A stretch of 64,000 nucleotides of DNA, taken from assembly GCF_036226605.1 (NCBI RefSeq), contig NZ_CP109000.1:6692501-6756500 (forward strand), read 5' to 3'. Origin of the DNA: Streptomyces sp. NBC_00704. Lineage in GTDB: Bacteria; Actinomycetota; Actinomycetes; Streptomycetales; Streptomycetaceae. The position numbers and the translations under genes are program-made. The notes under the pieces are model-generated. The model saw nothing but the letters and a program-made list of their open reading frames with translations, made no database searches and was not told the DNA's origin. Below, one piece after another: positions 36,206-44,164 of this stretch (position 1 is its first letter; each line of letters starts with the position of its first letter).

Positions 36206-36581
36206 CCCGCTTCTCTCATGGCCCCGCAGCGCCGTGAAAGCTACCTCACGCGGCGACAGGGCGGGAGAGGGGCAAAAAGCGAACGATGCTCTCGTCTGCG
36301 CCGGTCGGTGGCGGAAAATGGGCGCACATGGGTAGGGGTCGGACACAAAGCTGACCGCTGAGTAAGTTTCGGTTCCGTAATCTCCACGGAATCTGCCCGC
36401 ACCGCTTACGCACCCCACGCCCTCCGCCCCGGCCCCCGCCGCACACCTCCGCGCTGCCACCGGGACCGCTCCGCCGCGCGGAACCCCGCCCCCTGCCCTC
36501 CGAAGGGGGCACGCACGCGCCCACGCCCGCGTCGGGGCCGGGGTGCGGCCCGGCCCCGGCCGGCTCGGGTCCGGGGGCGGC

Positions 36582-36731
36582 CTACTGTTGCGGCGGCCCG
36601 GCAGCGTGCGGCACGGCCGCCTGCTCCCCGGTCCGCGGGGCGGTGGCGCGCGGCCCCCTGGCCAGGACGAGGACGAGGGCGAGGGCGAGGACGAGCGCGG
36701 CGGCGACCACGCCCGTGCAGCGCACGACCAC
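36582..36731 (-). CDS. Possible small single-span membrane protein
   Basis: A short frame of about 49 codons with nearly all third positions G or C. It reads through the hydrophobic run VVAAALVLALALVLVLA, then Arg/Pro-rich GPRATAPRTGEQ, and ends HAAGPPQQ. GTG at 36731 or 36725 could start it; the frame stays open as far as a stop near 36772. No convincing ribosome site. The strong codon bias is the main support; the long frames on both strands over it lack it. It could be a small membrane protein or a gene remnant. Confidence 0.4.
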   Translation of the reverse strand: MVVRCTGVVAAALVLALALVLVLARGPRATAPRTGEQAAVPHAAGPPQQ

Positions 36732-36833
36732 CGGCGCCGCGTCCAGCCACCGGTCACCCAGGTCCGGTCGTCAGCCGCGACTCGTCAGCCGTCAGCCGGC
36801 AGCCAGCAGCCGGCACCCGGCAGTCGGCAGCCG

Positions 36834-37763
36834 TCAGTCGTCAGCAGGGCGCGGCCCGGGGCGGCGGGCCGTCGTCGGGCGGCGGTGCAGGCGGTCGCCG
36901 CCGGCGAGGACCGCCGCCGCCAGCGCGTCGGCCGCGTCCTGGGCGGAGGGCCGCCGACGGCCGTGCGCCAGCACGAAGTCGACGCGCCCCAGCTCCGGCA
37001 GCCCCGCCCGGTCCGGGAGCCGCACCAGGCCGGGCGGAATCAGACCACGCGAGTGGGCCATCACGCCGAGCCCCGCCCGAGCCGCGGCGATGAGCCCGTT
37101 CAGGCTGCCGCTGGTGCACACGATCCGCCAGGGCCGCCCCTGCCGCTCCAGCGCCTCCAGGGCCCGGGCACGGGTGATGCCGGGCGGGGGGAAGACGATC
37201 AGCGGCACCGGCCGGTCGGCGTCCAGACGGAACCGCTCGGCGCCGATCCACACCAGGTCGTCGTGCCACACCAGCTCGCCGTGCGGGTCCTCCGGGCGCC
37301 GCTTGGCCAGCACGAGATCCAGTCTCCCCGCGGCCAGTTGCTCGTGCAGGGTGCCCGACAGCTCCACCGTCAGCTCCAGGTCGACCTCGGGATGGTCGGA
37401 GCGGAAGCCTTCCAGGATCTCCGGCAGCCGGGTGAGCACGAAGTCCTCCGACGCGCCGAAGCGCAGCCGCCCCCGCAACCGGGTGCCGGTGAAGAACGCC
37501 GTCGCCTGCTCGTGGACGTCCAGGATCCGGCGCGCGAAGCCGAGCATCGCCTCGCCGTCCTCCGTCAGCTCCACGGAGTGCGTGTCCCGGGTGAACAGGG
37601 TCCGCCCGGTCGCGTCCTCCAGCCGGCGCACGTGCTGGCTGACGGTGGACTGGCGCAGCCCCAGCCGCCGCGCGGCCTGGGTGAAGCTCAGCGTCTGCGC
37701 CACGGCGAGGAAGGTCCGCAGCTGGGAGGGGTCGTACACACCGGCAACGGTACCCGCCGTCAT
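36834..37763 (-). CDS. LysR family transcriptional regulator
   Basis: A 309-residue LTTR. Residues 10-70 are the winged helix (LRTFLAVAQTLSFTQAARRLG, RQSTVSQHVRRLEDATGRTLF). Residues 95-295 form the two-lobed effector domain (RLRFGASEDFVLTRLPEILEGF...). It is divergent from the sodium/bile-acid-type transporter gene with about 105 bp between starts, the usual arrangement for an LTTR controlling the neighbouring gene. The longer upstream frame is a shadow of the transporter gene. Effector unknown. Confidence 0.92.
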   Translation of the reverse strand: MTAGTVAGVYDPSQLRTFLAVAQTLSFTQAARRLGLRQSTVSQHVRRLEDATGRTLFTRDTHSVELTEDGEAMLGFARRILDVHEQATAFFTGTRLRGRLRFGASEDFVLTRLPEILEGFRSDHPEVDLELTVELSGTLHEQLAAGRLDLVLAKRRPEDPHGELVWHDDLVWIGAERFRLDADRPVPLIVFPPPGITRARALEALERQGRPWRIVCTSGSLNGLIAAARAGLGVMAHSRGLIPPGLVRLPDRAGLPELGRVDFVLAHGRRRPSAQDAADALAAAVLAGGDRLHRRPTTARRPGPRPADD

Positions 37764-37868
37764 CGCGGTGCGTGATGACAGTGAGAGCGGTGTGCCGGAT
37801 TCCCGATCACGGGGCCGCGGGGGACCATGGAGGGGGCCTCCGGGCCCGGCGCACGCCCGTCGAATCGC

Positions 37869-38900
37869 ATGTGGAGCCCCGTGAAACGCCTGCACTGGCC
37901 GAGTCGGATGCCGGTCGACCCCTACATCCTGCTGCTGCTCGCCACCGTCGGGATCGCGGCGCTGTTCCCGGCGCGCGGCGCCGCCGCCGACGTGGCCTCC
38001 GGCGCCTCCACGGCCGCGATCGCCTTCCTCTTCTTCCTCTACGGGGCCCGGCTGTCCACCCGTGAGGCGATGGACGGGCTGAGGCACTGGCGCCTGCACG
38101 TGACCGTCCTGGTCTGCACGTTCGTGATCTTCCCGTTGCTCGGTCTCGCCGCGCGCGGCCTCGTCCCGGTCCTTCTCACCGACCCGCTCTACCAGGGGCT
38201 GCTCTTCCTCACCCTCGTCCCGTCGACGATCCAGTCGTCGATCGCCTTCACCTCCATCGCGCGCGGCAACGTGCCCGCCGCGATCTGCGCGGGGTCCTTC
38301 TCCTCGCTGGCCGGCATCGTCGTCACCCCGCTGCTGGCCGCCGCCGTGCTCGGCGGCAGCGGCGGCGGTTTCTCCACGGACTCGCTGGTGGAGATCGTGC
38401 TGCAACTGCTCGTGCCGTTCGTCGCGGGGCAGTTGCTGCGCCGGTGGATCGGCGGCTTCGTCGCCCGGCACAGGAAGGTGCTCGGACTCGTCGACCGCGG
38501 CGCGATCCTGCTGGTCGTCTACACCGCGTTCAGCGAGGGCGTGAACCGCGGCGTCTGGCACCAGGTGAGCGCCGTGCGGCTGGGCGGCCTGCTCGTCGTC
38601 GAGGCGGTGCTGCTCACGGTGATGCTCGCCCTGACCTGGTACGGCGCGAAGGCGCTGCGCTTCGGCCGCGGGGACCGCGTCGCCATCCAGTTCGCGGGCT
38701 CGAAGAAGTCCCTGGCGTCCGGACTGCCCATGGCGAGCGTCCTGTTCGGCGCGCACGCCTCCCTCGCGGTGCTGCCGCTGATGCTCTTCCACCAGATGCA
38801 GTTGATGGTGTGCGCGGTCATCGCCAAGCGCCGCGCCCGGGACCCCCTGGACCGCGCGGACGAGCAGGCCGGCGGCGACAGGACTCGGGCGGCGGCCTGA
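37869..38900 (+). CDS. Bile acid:sodium symporter family transporter (YfeH/DUF4137-like)
   Basis: A 343-residue membrane protein with nine to ten hydrophobic segments. Family landmarks are FLFFLYGARLSTREA, LVPSTIQSSIAFTSIARGNVPAA (the broken-helix substrate/ion site), VLQLLVPFVAGQLLRRW, and AIQFAGSKKSLASGLPMA. The BASS superfamily moves organic anions with sodium; the substrate here is unknown. The start at 37869 (MWSPVKRLHWPS) matches the expected short cytosolic tail; ATG 37827 is possible. Probably controlled by the divergent LysR gene. Confidence 0.88.
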   Translation: MWSPVKRLHWPSRMPVDPYILLLLATVGIAALFPARGAAADVASGASTAAIAFLFFLYGARLSTREAMDGLRHWRLHVTVLVCTFVIFPLLGLAARGLVPVLLTDPLYQGLLFLTLVPSTIQSSIAFTSIARGNVPAAICAGSFSSLAGIVVTPLLAAAVLGGSGGGFSTDSLVEIVLQLLVPFVAGQLLRRWIGGFVARHRKVLGLVDRGAILLVVYTAFSEGVNRGVWHQVSAVRLGGLLVVEAVLLTVMLALTWYGAKALRFGRGDRVAIQFAGSKKSLASGLPMASVLFGAHASLAVLPLMLFHQMQLMVCAVIAKRRARDPLDRADEQAGGDRTRAAA

Positions 38901-38946
38901 CGGCCACGGGGTGCCGGCCGTGCGCCGTGCGGGTGCGCCGCGCGGG

Positions 38947-39864
38947 TCACGGCACGAGGACCACCTTTCCCAGGTTGCGTCGGGAGGTGATCGCCGCGTG
39001 CGCTTCGGCGGCGTCCTCCAGGGCGAACTCGCCGTGCACGGACGGCTTCAGCGCGCCCTGAGCGAAGAGCCGCCACAGCTCCCGCCGCCACTGCTCGTAC
39101 AACTGCGGCTTCCCGCGCGCCACCTGGGCCATCTGGAAGCCGATCACCGACTTGGCGCCCACCAGCAGGTCGTACGCCCGGACGGTCCCGCCGCCCGAGC
39201 TGTACGCCACCAGCCGTCCGCCCGGCGCGAGGGCGGCGACGGCGGGCGTGAGCAGGTCGCCGCCGACCGCGTCCAGGACGTAGTCGGCGGGGGCGCCCCA
39301 GTCGTCCGTGTCGTAGGCGACGACCTCGTCGGCGCCCAGGCCCCGCACGAACGCCGCCTTCGCCGGATCGGACACGGCGCCCACCACGCGGGCCGCCCCG
39401 CGCGCCGCGGCGAGCTGCACGGCGAGGTGACCGACGCCGCTCGCCGCGGCGGTGACGAGGGCTCTCTCGCCGGGCTCGGGGCGCGCGGCGGTCAACGCGC
39501 CCAGCGCGACGAGCCCGCTGCGGACCAGGGCCACGGCGTCGACCGCGCTCGCGTCGTCGGGGACGGGCGAGGCCATCGTCCGGTGCACGAGTGCGAAGTC
39601 GGCGTAGCCGTGGCCGAAGCACAGGCCGGTGACGCGCTCGCCGACCCGGAACCCGTCGACCCCGCCGCCCACGGCCGCGACCCGCCCGGCGACCTCGCCC
39701 CCGAGCGGGACCGGCTGCGCCGCTTCGGCGACCTTGCGGACGACGGGCAGGGTCACGCCGACCGCCTCGCACCGCAGCAGCAGCTCACCCGGGCCGGGCG
39801 GGGGCAGCGGTACGTCCTCCAGGAACAGCGGGCCGCCGGTGGACTCGTACCGGACGCGACGCAT
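38947..39864 (-). CDS. Zinc-binding-type alcohol dehydrogenase/quinone oxidoreductase (MDR) protein
   Basis: A 305-residue MDR protein. Start MRRVRYESTGGPLFL with GGAGGTGCG in front. It has a GroES-like domain (GEVAGRVAAVGGGVDGFRVG) and a Rossmann domain with AAASGVGHLAVQLAAARGA as the NADPH loop. No structural-zinc cysteines, so quinone-oxidoreductase type: NADPH-dependent reduction of quinones or enones. It is divergent from the marR gene, with two copies of a 7-5-7 palindrome in between, so it is almost certainly the MarR target and probably a response to electrophiles or quinones. The longer ORF start at 39894 lies inside the operator. Confidence 0.9.
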   Translation of the reverse strand: MRRVRYESTGGPLFLEDVPLPPPGPGELLLRCEAVGVTLPVVRKVAEAAQPVPLGGEVAGRVAAVGGGVDGFRVGERVTGLCFGHGYADFALVHRTMASPVPDDASAVDAVALVRSGLVALGALTAARPEPGERALVTAAASGVGHLAVQLAAARGAARVVGAVSDPAKAAFVRGLGADEVVAYDTDDWGAPADYVLDAVGGDLLTPAVAALAPGGRLVAYSSGGGTVRAYDLLVGAKSVIGFQMAQVARGKPQLYEQWRRELWRLFAQGALKPSVHGEFALEDAAEAHAAITSRRNLGKVVLVP

Positions 39865-39878
39865 CGCACCTCCACGAT

Positions 39879-39897
39879 TCGTTGGGAGCACCAACGA
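39879..39897. promoter_or_regulatory. MarR-type operator 1
   Basis: TCGTTGG-GAGCA-CCAACGA: a perfect 7+7 inverted repeat with a 5-nt spacer, 15 bp upstream of the oxidoreductase start and probably covering its -10 region. Confidence 0.85.
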
Positions 39898-39907
39898 TAT
39901 CCACGTA

Positions 39908-39926
39908 TCGTTGGGAAGGCCAATGA
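39908..39926. promoter_or_regulatory. MarR-type operator 2
   Basis: TCGTTGG-GAAGG-CCAATGA: the same palindrome with one mismatch, centred 29 bp from operator 1 and 19 bp before the marR start. It would give autoregulation together with control of the divergent gene. Confidence 0.85.
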
Positions 39927-39944
39927 ATTTGGTAGGGTGCGGCC

Positions 39945-40382
39945 ATGTCCGAAGCGCCCCTTGCCGCGATCCGCTCCCTGCCCAGCTGGCTGCTCGGCCG
40001 GGCCGCCGCGCGGGGACGCTCGCTGGTGGCCGGCGCCCTCGCCGTCGAAGGCGTGAAGATGTGGTCCCACGTCGTGCTCTGCGCCGTGCGCGACCTCGCC
40101 CCCGTGGCCCAGGCCGACCTCGGCCGCTCCGTCGGGCTGGACCCGAAGGACCTGGTCGGCGTCCTCAACGAGTTGCAGTCCGCGGGCCTCGTCGTGCGCG
40201 AGCCGGACCCGAACGACCGCCGCAAGAACGCCGTCTCCCTCACCACGGACGGCGAACGGCTGCTGGAGCGCTGCGAACGGGCCGCGCGGGAGGCGAACGA
40301 CGCGCTGCTCGCCCCGCTCACCGCGGGCGAACGGGACCGGTTCACGGCCCTGTTGGCCAAGATCTCCGGCACGGACCGCTGA
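39945..40382 (+). CDS. MarR family transcriptional regulator
   Basis: A 145-residue winged-helix regulator. The recognition region is VAQADLGRSVGLDPKDLVGVLNELQSAGLVVREPDPNDRRKN, read in two parts, with the DPxDRR wing typical of MarR. The N-terminal helices carry no obvious ligand cysteine. It is divergent from the MDR oxidoreductase with twin operators in the 80-bp gap. Likely function: repress both genes until a phenolic, quinone or electrophile binds. The isochorismatase-like gene starts 20 bp after its stop and may belong to the same transcript. Confidence 0.9.
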   Translation: MSEAPLAAIRSLPSWLLGRAAARGRSLVAGALAVEGVKMWSHVVLCAVRDLAPVAQADLGRSVGLDPKDLVGVLNELQSAGLVVREPDPNDRRKNAVSLTTDGERLLERCERAAREANDALLAPLTAGERDRFTALLAKISGTDR

Positions 40383-40402
40383 CGGTGGATAGCGTTTCCG
40401 TC

Positions 40403-40930
40403 ATGACCGCACTCCCCGCGCTCGATCCCGCGCGCACCGCCCTCGTCCTCGTCGACCTGATGGACCGCATCGTCGCCCTGCCCCTGGAGCCCCGCGAGGG
40501 CGCCGAAGTGCTGCGGACGGCCCGTGAACTGGCGGTGACGTTCCGCTCGGCGGGCGCTCCCGTCGTCCTCGTCCGGGTCGAGCGTCCCGGCGTCGCCGAG
40601 CAGCCGCCCGGCAGCTCTCTCGTCGAGGGGCTCGCCGCGGAGGGCGACCTGGTGGTCGTCAAGCGGACCATCGGCGCCTTCCAGGGAACCGACCTCGACG
40701 CGCGGCTGCGCGAGCGCGGCGTCGGCACCCTCGTCCTCGGCGGCATCGCCACCAATCTCGGGGTCGAGTCCACCGCCCGCGCGGCCGGCGACCTCGGCTA
40801 CGACCTGGTCTTCGTCGAGGACGCGATGTCCGCCCTGACCGGAGCCGAGCACGACGCGTCCGTGCGCCTGGACTTCCCCCGGCTCGGGACCGTCACGCGC
40901 GCGGCCGAGGTGCGGTTCGCCACCGCGTGA
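40403..40930 (+). CDS. Isochorismatase/cysteine hydrolase-fold protein
   Basis: A 175-residue isochorismatase-like hydrolase. The Asp of the catalytic set is in ALVLVDLMDRI, the Lys in LVVVKRTIGAF. The position of the nucleophilic Cys reads IATNLGVESTARAA, with Gly in place of Cys. That is a known state in true isochorismatases such as PhzD, which do not use a thiol, so it may cleave vinyl ethers rather than amides, or be non-catalytic. ATG at 40403; a GTG at 40386 is an alternative. Downstream of marR on the same strand. Confidence 0.85.
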   Translation: MTALPALDPARTALVLVDLMDRIVALPLEPREGAEVLRTARELAVTFRSAGAPVVLVRVERPGVAEQPPGSSLVEGLAAEGDLVVVKRTIGAFQGTDLDARLRERGVGTLVLGGIATNLGVESTARAAGDLGYDLVFVEDAMSALTGAEHDASVRLDFPRLGTVTRAAEVRFATA

Positions 40931-41021
40931 GCGGCCGGGACCGCCCGTCCCGGCGCAGGCCACCGCCCCGGCGCGCCGGACGGGACGCGGACCGTCCCCG
41001 CCGTCCCCGCGTGGGCGGCCC

Positions 41022-41867
41022 TCAGCCGGTGGCCGCGGTCCGCAGGGCGATGCGGTCCTCACCCGTGTACACGTTCATGGAGGCGCCCCGCAGGAAGCCC
41101 ACCAGCGTCAGTCCCGTCTCCGCCGCCAGGTCGACGGCCAGGGAGGAGGGCGCCGAGACCGCCGCGAGCAGCGGGATGCCCGCCATCACGGCCTTCTGCG
41201 CCAGCTCGAAGGAGGCCCGGCCCGAGACGAGCAGGATCGTCCGGGACAGGGGGAGGTCCCCGCTCTGCACGGCGCGGCCGACCAGTTTGTCCACCGCGTT
41301 GTGCCGGCCGACGTCCTCGCGCACGTCCAGCAGTTCGCCGTCCTCGGAGAACAGGGCCGCCGCGTGCAGCCCCCCGGTCCGGTCGAACACCCGCTGGGCC
41401 GCGCGCAGCCGGTCGGGGAGACTCGCCAGCAGCTCGGGCCCGACCCGCAGCGGGGGAGTGTCGGCGATCGGCCAGCGGGCCGTCGTGCGGACCGCGTCCA
41501 GACTGGCCTTGCCGCACAGGCCGCACGACGACGTGGTGTAGACGTTGCGCTCCAGCGTGATGTCGGGGATCCGCACGCCGGGGGCGGTCCGCACGTCCAC
41601 CACGTTGTAGGTGTTGACGCCGTCGGCCGTCGCTCCGGCGCAGTACACGATGTTCAGCAGGTCCGACGCCTCGGCCAGCACGCCCTCGCTGACGAGGAAG
41701 CCGGCCGCCAGCGCGAAGTCGTCGCCGGGGGTGCGCATGGTGATGGCGAGCGGCCTGCCGTTGAGACGGATCTCCAGCGGTTCCTCGGCCACGAGGGTGT
41801 CGGGCCGGGTGCTGACCGCCCCGTCCCTGATACGGATCACTCTGCGCCGTTCGGTGACTCGTCCCAT
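41022..41867 (-). CDS. fdhD: FdhD, formate dehydrogenase accessory sulfurtransferase
   Basis: A 281-residue FdhD protein. The sulfur-carrying CxxC is in TTSSCGLCGKAS near residue 120. Family blocks LVAEEPLEIRLNGRPL, FALAAGFLVSEG, REDVGRHNAVDKLVG and LLVSGRASFELAQKA are all present. FdhD passes sulfur from IscS to the bis-MGD cofactor of formate dehydrogenase. Immediately upstream on the same strand, only eight bases away, ends a fragment that looks like formate dehydrogenase sequence, so its natural partner appears lost at this locus. Confidence 0.95.
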   Translation of the reverse strand: MGRVTERRRVIRIRDGAVSTRPDTLVAEEPLEIRLNGRPLAITMRTPGDDFALAAGFLVSEGVLAEASDLLNIVYCAGATADGVNTYNVVDVRTAPGVRIPDITLERNVYTTSSCGLCGKASLDAVRTTARWPIADTPPLRVGPELLASLPDRLRAAQRVFDRTGGLHAAALFSEDGELLDVREDVGRHNAVDKLVGRAVQSGDLPLSRTILLVSGRASFELAQKAVMAGIPLLAAVSAPSSLAVDLAAETGLTLVGFLRGASMNVYTGEDRIALRTAATG

Positions 41868-41874
41868 GTCGTGA

Positions 41875-42015
41875 TCAGCCCCGGTTCTGTACGTGCTGGC
41901 AGCCGAAACGGCCCTCGATGCGGAGACCGCCGTGGGCCACCGGGCCGTCGTGCGGCGAGGTGACCTTCACCGCCCCATTGTCCTGCACACGCAACACCGG
42001 ACCGCAGCCCGCTCC
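41875..42015 (-). pseudogene. Fragment of a formate dehydrogenase-like Fe4S4/molybdopterin protein
   Basis: A 46-codon open stretch ends at a TGA just before fdhD. It reads GAGCGPVLRVQDNGAVKVTS, then PHDGPVAHGGLRIEGRFG, then CQHVQNRG. This is the Fe4S4 region of formate dehydrogenase alpha-type proteins, usually GVGC...VQDN..VKVTSP...NLCIKGRFG. The second cluster Cys has become Arg (GLRIEGRFG). There is no start codon and the upstream bias is lost within about 20 codons. A truncated relic of a gene once in operon with fdhD. Confidence 0.6.
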
Positions 42016-42080
42016 CCGCAGGGCGTGCGGAGCAACCGCGTGCGGGGCGGCGAGATGTACACGGCAGCCGCAGCCCGAGC

Positions 42081-42194
42081 CCGCAGCCGGACCGGCGCCC
42101 GCTGATCCTCTTCTCCTGGCTGTGGGCGGGAGCGCCGCTCGCCTGCGGTCCGTACGAGCTCGTACGGAAGGCGACGCAGCCGTTCACCGGGTGG
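42081..42194 (+). pseudogene. Fragment resembling an MFS transporter small subunit
   Basis: On the + strand a frame reads PLILFSWLWAGAPLACGPYE then LVRKATQPFTG then TGG. A single hydrophobic helix followed by a short amphipathic tail ending FTG matches my memory of the 35-40-residue protein encoded beside oxalate/formate-type MFS antiporters in Streptomyces. There is no start codon in frame, and the expected stop after FTG is TGG, so it reads on. A second relic beside the fdh fragment. Confidence 0.45.
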
Positions 42195-42375
42195 CGGAAG
42201 CCGTGGGGCGCGTGTTCGCCGCGCGTGCGTGCGACGGTTGTCCGGGCGTCCGAGACCTATGGGGAAGCCGACAACCCCGACACCGTATTCCTGTCGCTTC
42301 ACGCGCCCCCCTACCCGTGAGTCACTGATCAGACTGGAGGATCCCGCTACCCAAGGCAACGAGGGGACCCCCCAG

Positions 42376-43323
42376 ATGAACGGCTCGCGCATCGCCGCCG
42401 TCGGCCACTACCAGCCCGCCAAGGTGCTCACCAACGAGGAACTGGCGGGCCTGGTCGACACCAGTGACGAGTGGATCAGGAGCCGGGTGGGCATCCGCAC
42501 GCGCCACATCGCCGGCCCCGACGAGCCGGTGGACGAGCTGGCCGCGCACGCCGCCGCCAAGGCCCTCGCGTCGGCGGGCCTCACGCCGGCCGACATCGAT
42601 TTCGTCCTGGTCGCCACCTCCACGGCCGTCGACCGCTCGCCCAACATGGCGGCCCGCGTCGCCGCCCGCCTCGGCGTCCCGCGGCCGGCCGCGATGGACG
42701 TCAACGTCGTCTGCGCCGGGTTCACCCACGCCCTGGCCACCGCGGACCACACCGTCCGGGCGGGCGCCGCGACCCGTGCCCTGGTGATCGGCGCCGACAA
42801 GATGTCCGAGGTGACCGACTGGAGCGACCGCACCACCTGTGTGCTGGTCGGCGACGGAGCGGGCGCCGCCGTGGTCGAGGCCTGCCCCGACGGCGTCGCG
42901 CCCGGCATCGGGCCCGTGCTGTGGGGCTCGGTGCCCGAGATGGGGCACGCGGTGCGCATCGAGGGCCAGCCGGCGCGCTTCGCCCAGGAGGGGCAGAGCG
43001 TGTACCGCTGGGCCACGACCCAGCTGCCGCCGCTCGCCCGTCAGGCCTGCGAACGGGCGGGGCTGGCCCCCGAGGACCTCGCGGCCGTCGTCCTGCACCA
43101 GGCGAACCTGCGCATCATCGAACCCCTCGCCCAGAAGATCGGCGCGGTGAACGCTGTCGTCGCACGCGACGTCGTCGAGTCGGGCAACACCTCCGCCGCC
43201 AGCATCCCGCTCGCCTTCTCCAAGCTCGTGGAGCAGGGCGCGGTCTCCAGCGGCGACCCGGTGCTGCTCTTCGGCTTCGGCGGCAACCTGTCGTACGCGG
43301 GCCAGGTCGTCCGCTGCCCGTGA
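42376..43323 (+). CDS. Beta-ketoacyl-ACP synthase III (FabH-like)
   Basis: A 315-residue KAS III-fold thiolase-superfamily enzyme. The catalytic triad is clear: Cys in VNVVCAGFTHAL near 113, His in VVLHQANLRII near 242, Asn in VESGNTSAASIPLA near 273. TSDEWIRSRVGIRTRHIA is the typical N-terminal block. It condenses an acyl-CoA starter with malonyl-ACP. Being away from a fab cluster, it may serve a secondary or branched-starter pathway. AGGCAACGAGGGGA lies upstream of the ATG. Preceded by the fdh/MFS relics and followed by tRNA-Leu. Confidence 0.9.
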   Translation: MNGSRIAAVGHYQPAKVLTNEELAGLVDTSDEWIRSRVGIRTRHIAGPDEPVDELAAHAAAKALASAGLTPADIDFVLVATSTAVDRSPNMAARVAARLGVPRPAAMDVNVVCAGFTHALATADHTVRAGAATRALVIGADKMSEVTDWSDRTTCVLVGDGAGAAVVEACPDGVAPGIGPVLWGSVPEMGHAVRIEGQPARFAQEGQSVYRWATTQLPPLARQACERAGLAPEDLAAVVLHQANLRIIEPLAQKIGAVNAVVARDVVESGNTSAASIPLAFSKLVEQGAVSSGDPVLLFGFGGNLSYAGQVVRCP

Positions 43324-43508
43324 GCCGGCCGGGGAGGGGGCAGGCCGGCTCCTCTGCGTCCTGCCCCCGCCGGAGGCCGCAGCCGCCGGGGCCGCCGCCG
43401 CTCGCGCGCACCGGCCCGGCCAGCGGATATGCAGGTGAAAGGCACTCCGAAAGCTTGGTATCGTTGTCCATGTCGCCGCGGGGCAAGTCTCGCGACGGCA
43501 GACACCTG

Positions 43509-43593
43509 GTCCGGGTGGCGGAATGGCAGACGCGCTAGCTTGAGGTGCTAGTGCCCTTTATCGGGCGTGGGGGTTCAAGTCCCCCCTCGGACA
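43509..43593 (+). tRNA. tRNA-Leu (GAG)
   Basis: An 85-nt class II tRNA. Acceptor GTCCGGG pairs with CTCGGAC (one G-T), D-arm GCG/CGC, anticodon stem CTAGC/GCTAG with loop TTGAGGT, so anticodon GAG reading CUC. A long variable arm GCCC-TTTATC-GGGC marks leucine. T-arm GGGGG-TTCAAGT-CCCCC. No CCA encoded, discriminator A. No integrase gene lies nearby. Confidence 0.95.
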
Positions 43594-43740
43594 CTTTTCA
43601 CTCTCCGTGTCGAGCGGATTCCGCTCGGTGATCCATGGATACCCGCATTCGGCGTCACGCCGGGTGCGGGTTTTGTTGTTTCCGTCTGTATTGCCGCCCG
43701 AATGTCGCGGAAGCCCGTTTATCGGTTGTGCCGTCCCGCC

Positions 43741-43806
43741 GTTCACATCGCCGTTCACATCGCCGTTCGCGTCGGCGTTCACTTCACCGTTCACCTAATG
43801 GTTCAC
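43741..43806. repeat. 12-bp imperfect tandem repeat, six units
   Basis: GTTCAC (once GTTCGC) recurs exactly every 12 bp at 43741, 43753, 43765, 43777, 43789 and 43801, separated by variants of ATCGCC. It lies in the 571-bp gene-free gap 43594-44164 between tRNA-Leu and rarA. The rest of the gap holds the presumed rarA promoter; I see no gene in it. Confidence 0.8.
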
Positions 43807-44164
43807 ACCGCTTGTTCATGTCGCCGTCCGCGGCCGTTCACCGTGCGGCCGGCGTGCCGTTGCCGGGTCCGGTCGCGACGCCGTTCGGGAGCTGCCGTCC
43901 GGTCGTTCACGGCCCTCTTCGCGGTACTCGCCGCAATCGCTGACGATCCGTCAATGTTCAGCTCCGTCCCGATATTGGCGGTCTGTGGCCGCTTCTTGTG
44001 GTGATACGATCACGCTCGCTTGTAGAGCGGGCGGATGGGTGCAAGACGACATCTCCGACTACGGGGACAGTCCGGGCGGTCACTCCCGATGCGGGCGGTC
44101 CGCCGGTCCACCCGCAATTGACGGGAATTCAGCAACTGGCCGTCAGTCGCCTGAAGAGAGTCTT

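Noticed and set aside
36760..36845. GTCAGCCG/GGCAGC short repeats as a regulatory array
   Set aside because: Irregular spacing and low complexity at the 3' end of the LysR gene; more likely simple sequence.
43558..43794. Minus-strand ORF with VNGD-type repeats ending GDLNPHAR
   Set aside because: It overlaps the tRNA-Leu gene antisense and is simply the translation of the 12-bp tandem repeat; no coding bias.
43509..44164. Integrative element inserted at tRNA-Leu
   Set aside because: No integrase, no repeated tRNA 3' end, and the following genes are the conserved rar operon.
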